Source of the DNA: Progne subis subis
Taxonomy: Eukaryota; Chordata; Aves; Passeriformes; Hirundinidae
Direction: 5' to 3'
Length of the DNA: 64,000 nt
Assembly (NCBI GenBank): GCA_022316685.1
Contig: JAKJHU010000030.1
Location: forward strand, 18,188,893 to 18,252,892
The translations under genes were made by a program, and so were the position numbers. The notes below the pieces were generated by a model. The model did not search any database. It saw only the letters and a program-made list of their open reading frames with translations, and was not told where the DNA came from. Shown here in pieces: positions 53,911-64,000 of the stretch (its first letter is position 1; the number at the start of each line of letters is the position of its first letter).

Positions 53911-54274
53911 TTGCTGCTCTGATTACAAAATGTAGCAAGGACCACTGTATCTTGTCTGTTATCAATTCACCATCGTTGTATTGAAGAGTACCAGATAGAT
54001 ACGTATCATGGAAGAAATCAGCTGTACCATTTATATAGGGCAAAGTCATGCAAACCATGCTCAAAACTAAGCTCCTTAGTTTTGGTAGCATGAAAAAAAC
54101 TGCATCAGTAAATTGTATGAAATGGTGCAGAATGACTACCACTAATATCACATGCATCTTATGCAGCCATTGGTGTTTTGAACTAGTAAGCTTTGGGTGT
54201 AGAGTAAGTGAGATATACAAAGTATGCTAACATTACAAGGAGAAGTCAACCAGTGACTGCCTCCACACACACTT

Positions 54275-63161
<8,887 letters not shown>

Positions 63162-64000
63162 CTACAAAATAAGCAAAAGTAATCATTTTCCTCCTTTGTA
63201 CACTATTAACTTGTTTTCATGATGCTTTAAGTATATAACGGGCTAAATAATTGTTTTGTATACAAGGACACTGCTGGGGCTACCATAATTAATCAATGTC
63301 TTTGTAAGCAACAGTTCAGCTCCACAGATAATTAACTGTTTTTTATGAGCATTTTTTGGTATCAGTGTTGAAAATGTTACCAGAGGGTCATGCTATCCTC
63401 TCCATGCAAAGTATCGCAGTGCTTCAGCTCACGTAGCACACCTGAAGCAGTAGTTTTATTATTAAGACATGAAACAACACTACTGCCATGGGCAGAGATG
63501 TCATTCACTAGACCAAGTTGCTCAGAGCCCCATTCAGGTTGGCTTTAAAACACTTCCAAGAATGGAGCATCCACAACATGTCTGGGCAGCCTGTTCCAGT
63601 GAGGAATTTCTTCCTATTGTCTAATCTAAACCTACACTCTTCAGTTTGAGGCCATTCCTCCTCATCCTATCACTACACACCTTTGTTTAAAGTACCTCTC
63701 CTGTTTTCTTGCAATCACCCTCTAGATACTGGAAGGTGCTCTAAAGTCTCCTCAGAGCCTTCTCTTATCCAAACATAACAACCTCAAATCCCTCAGTCAA
63801 GAATAAAATAAAGTCAGATGTGCTGTGAACCAAATAAATCACCAGAAAAACTCTGGCAATGTTTTGCCAAGCACTGATTAGGGGCATGGTAGGGCAGGAT
63901 ACCCTGTTTTCTCTCCACCATGACCTATAGTTGTAGTGAAGTGACAAGTTTTACTCCTCTTATGATTCTTTGCACTGTCTGTCCTCTTAGAGATTTACTG
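63162..64000 (-). other. KCNQ3: KCNQ3 intron running off the window
   Basis: Start of the intron upstream of the A-B linker exon. It contains the CR1 fragment at 63485-63800. No further exon was found before the edge. Confidence 0.7.
63485..63800 (-). mobile_element. CR1 3' fragment in a KCNQ3 intron
   Basis: The plus strand shows the reversed CR1 end: CCATGGGCAGAGATGTCATTC, CAGCCTGTTCCAGTGAGG, TTCTTCCTATTGTCTAATCT and AGGCCATTCCTCCTCATCCTA. It continues into the reverse-transcriptase coding end and decays near 63800. Confidence 0.85.

Larger units (their letters stand above)
46631..54274 (-). other. KCNQ3: KCNQ3 3' UTR and intergenic sequence
   Basis: The right part is probably KCNQ3 3' UTR, perhaps several kilobases by analogy with mammals. 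It holds the poly(A) run at 53022 and scattered AATAAA signals on the minus strand. A plus-strand frame of 133 codons at 48253-48654 looks like chance. No gene is supported. Confidence 0.5.

Overview
The window is eukaryotic, almost certainly avian, nuclear DNA. It is AT-rich with short exons, long introns and no operons. Many fragments belong to the CR1 LINE family, the dominant LINE of birds and reptiles, and there is one solo endogenous-retrovirus LTR. Species cannot be read from the sequence. The gene order KCNQ3 - HHLA1 - OC90 on one strand matches the conserved synteny of human 8q24.22.

All three genes lie on the minus strand, so transcription runs from high to low coordinates. KCNQ3 (54275-63161, partial) contributes its last six coding exons: the A-B linker, calmodulin-binding helix B, tetramerisation helices C and D, and the ankyrin-binding tail. 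The 5' part of the gene, with the channel pore, lies beyond position 64000. HHLA1 (about 25190-37566) is a complete or near-complete secreted glycoprotein gene; I assembled 13 coding exons whose phases all fit, and the very last exon is uncertain. OC90 (3237-21540 coding, first non-coding exon near 22577-22620) is complete: 11 coding exons give a 469-residue otoconin-90 with signal peptide, two catalytically degenerate phospholipase A2-like domains and an acidic C-terminal tail.

Layout: 1-697 CR1; 698-3236 flank and OC90 3' UTR; 3237-22651 OC90 and its TATA promoter; 22652-25149 spacer filled largely by CR1 pieces; 25150-37600 HHLA1; 37600-54274 gene-free interval with a 612-bp solo LTR (38089-38700) just upstream of HHLA1, a large minus-oriented CR1 (about 45888-46630) and presumably the KCNQ3 3' UTR; 54275-64000 KCNQ3.

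KCNQ3 is a neuronal M-current channel subunit, OC90 is the core matrix protein of inner-ear otoconia, and HHLA1 has no established function. Nothing in the sequence says the three cooperate; they are conserved neighbours. The most notable points are an intact avian HHLA1 without the primate HERV-H promoter but with an unrelated LTR about 0.5 kb upstream, phase compatibility between HHLA1 and OC90 exons that would allow an in-frame read-through fusion, a GC-AG intron in OC90, and two unexplained long open frames inside introns. I saw no tRNA, rRNA or CRISPR array and no convincing wholly new system.
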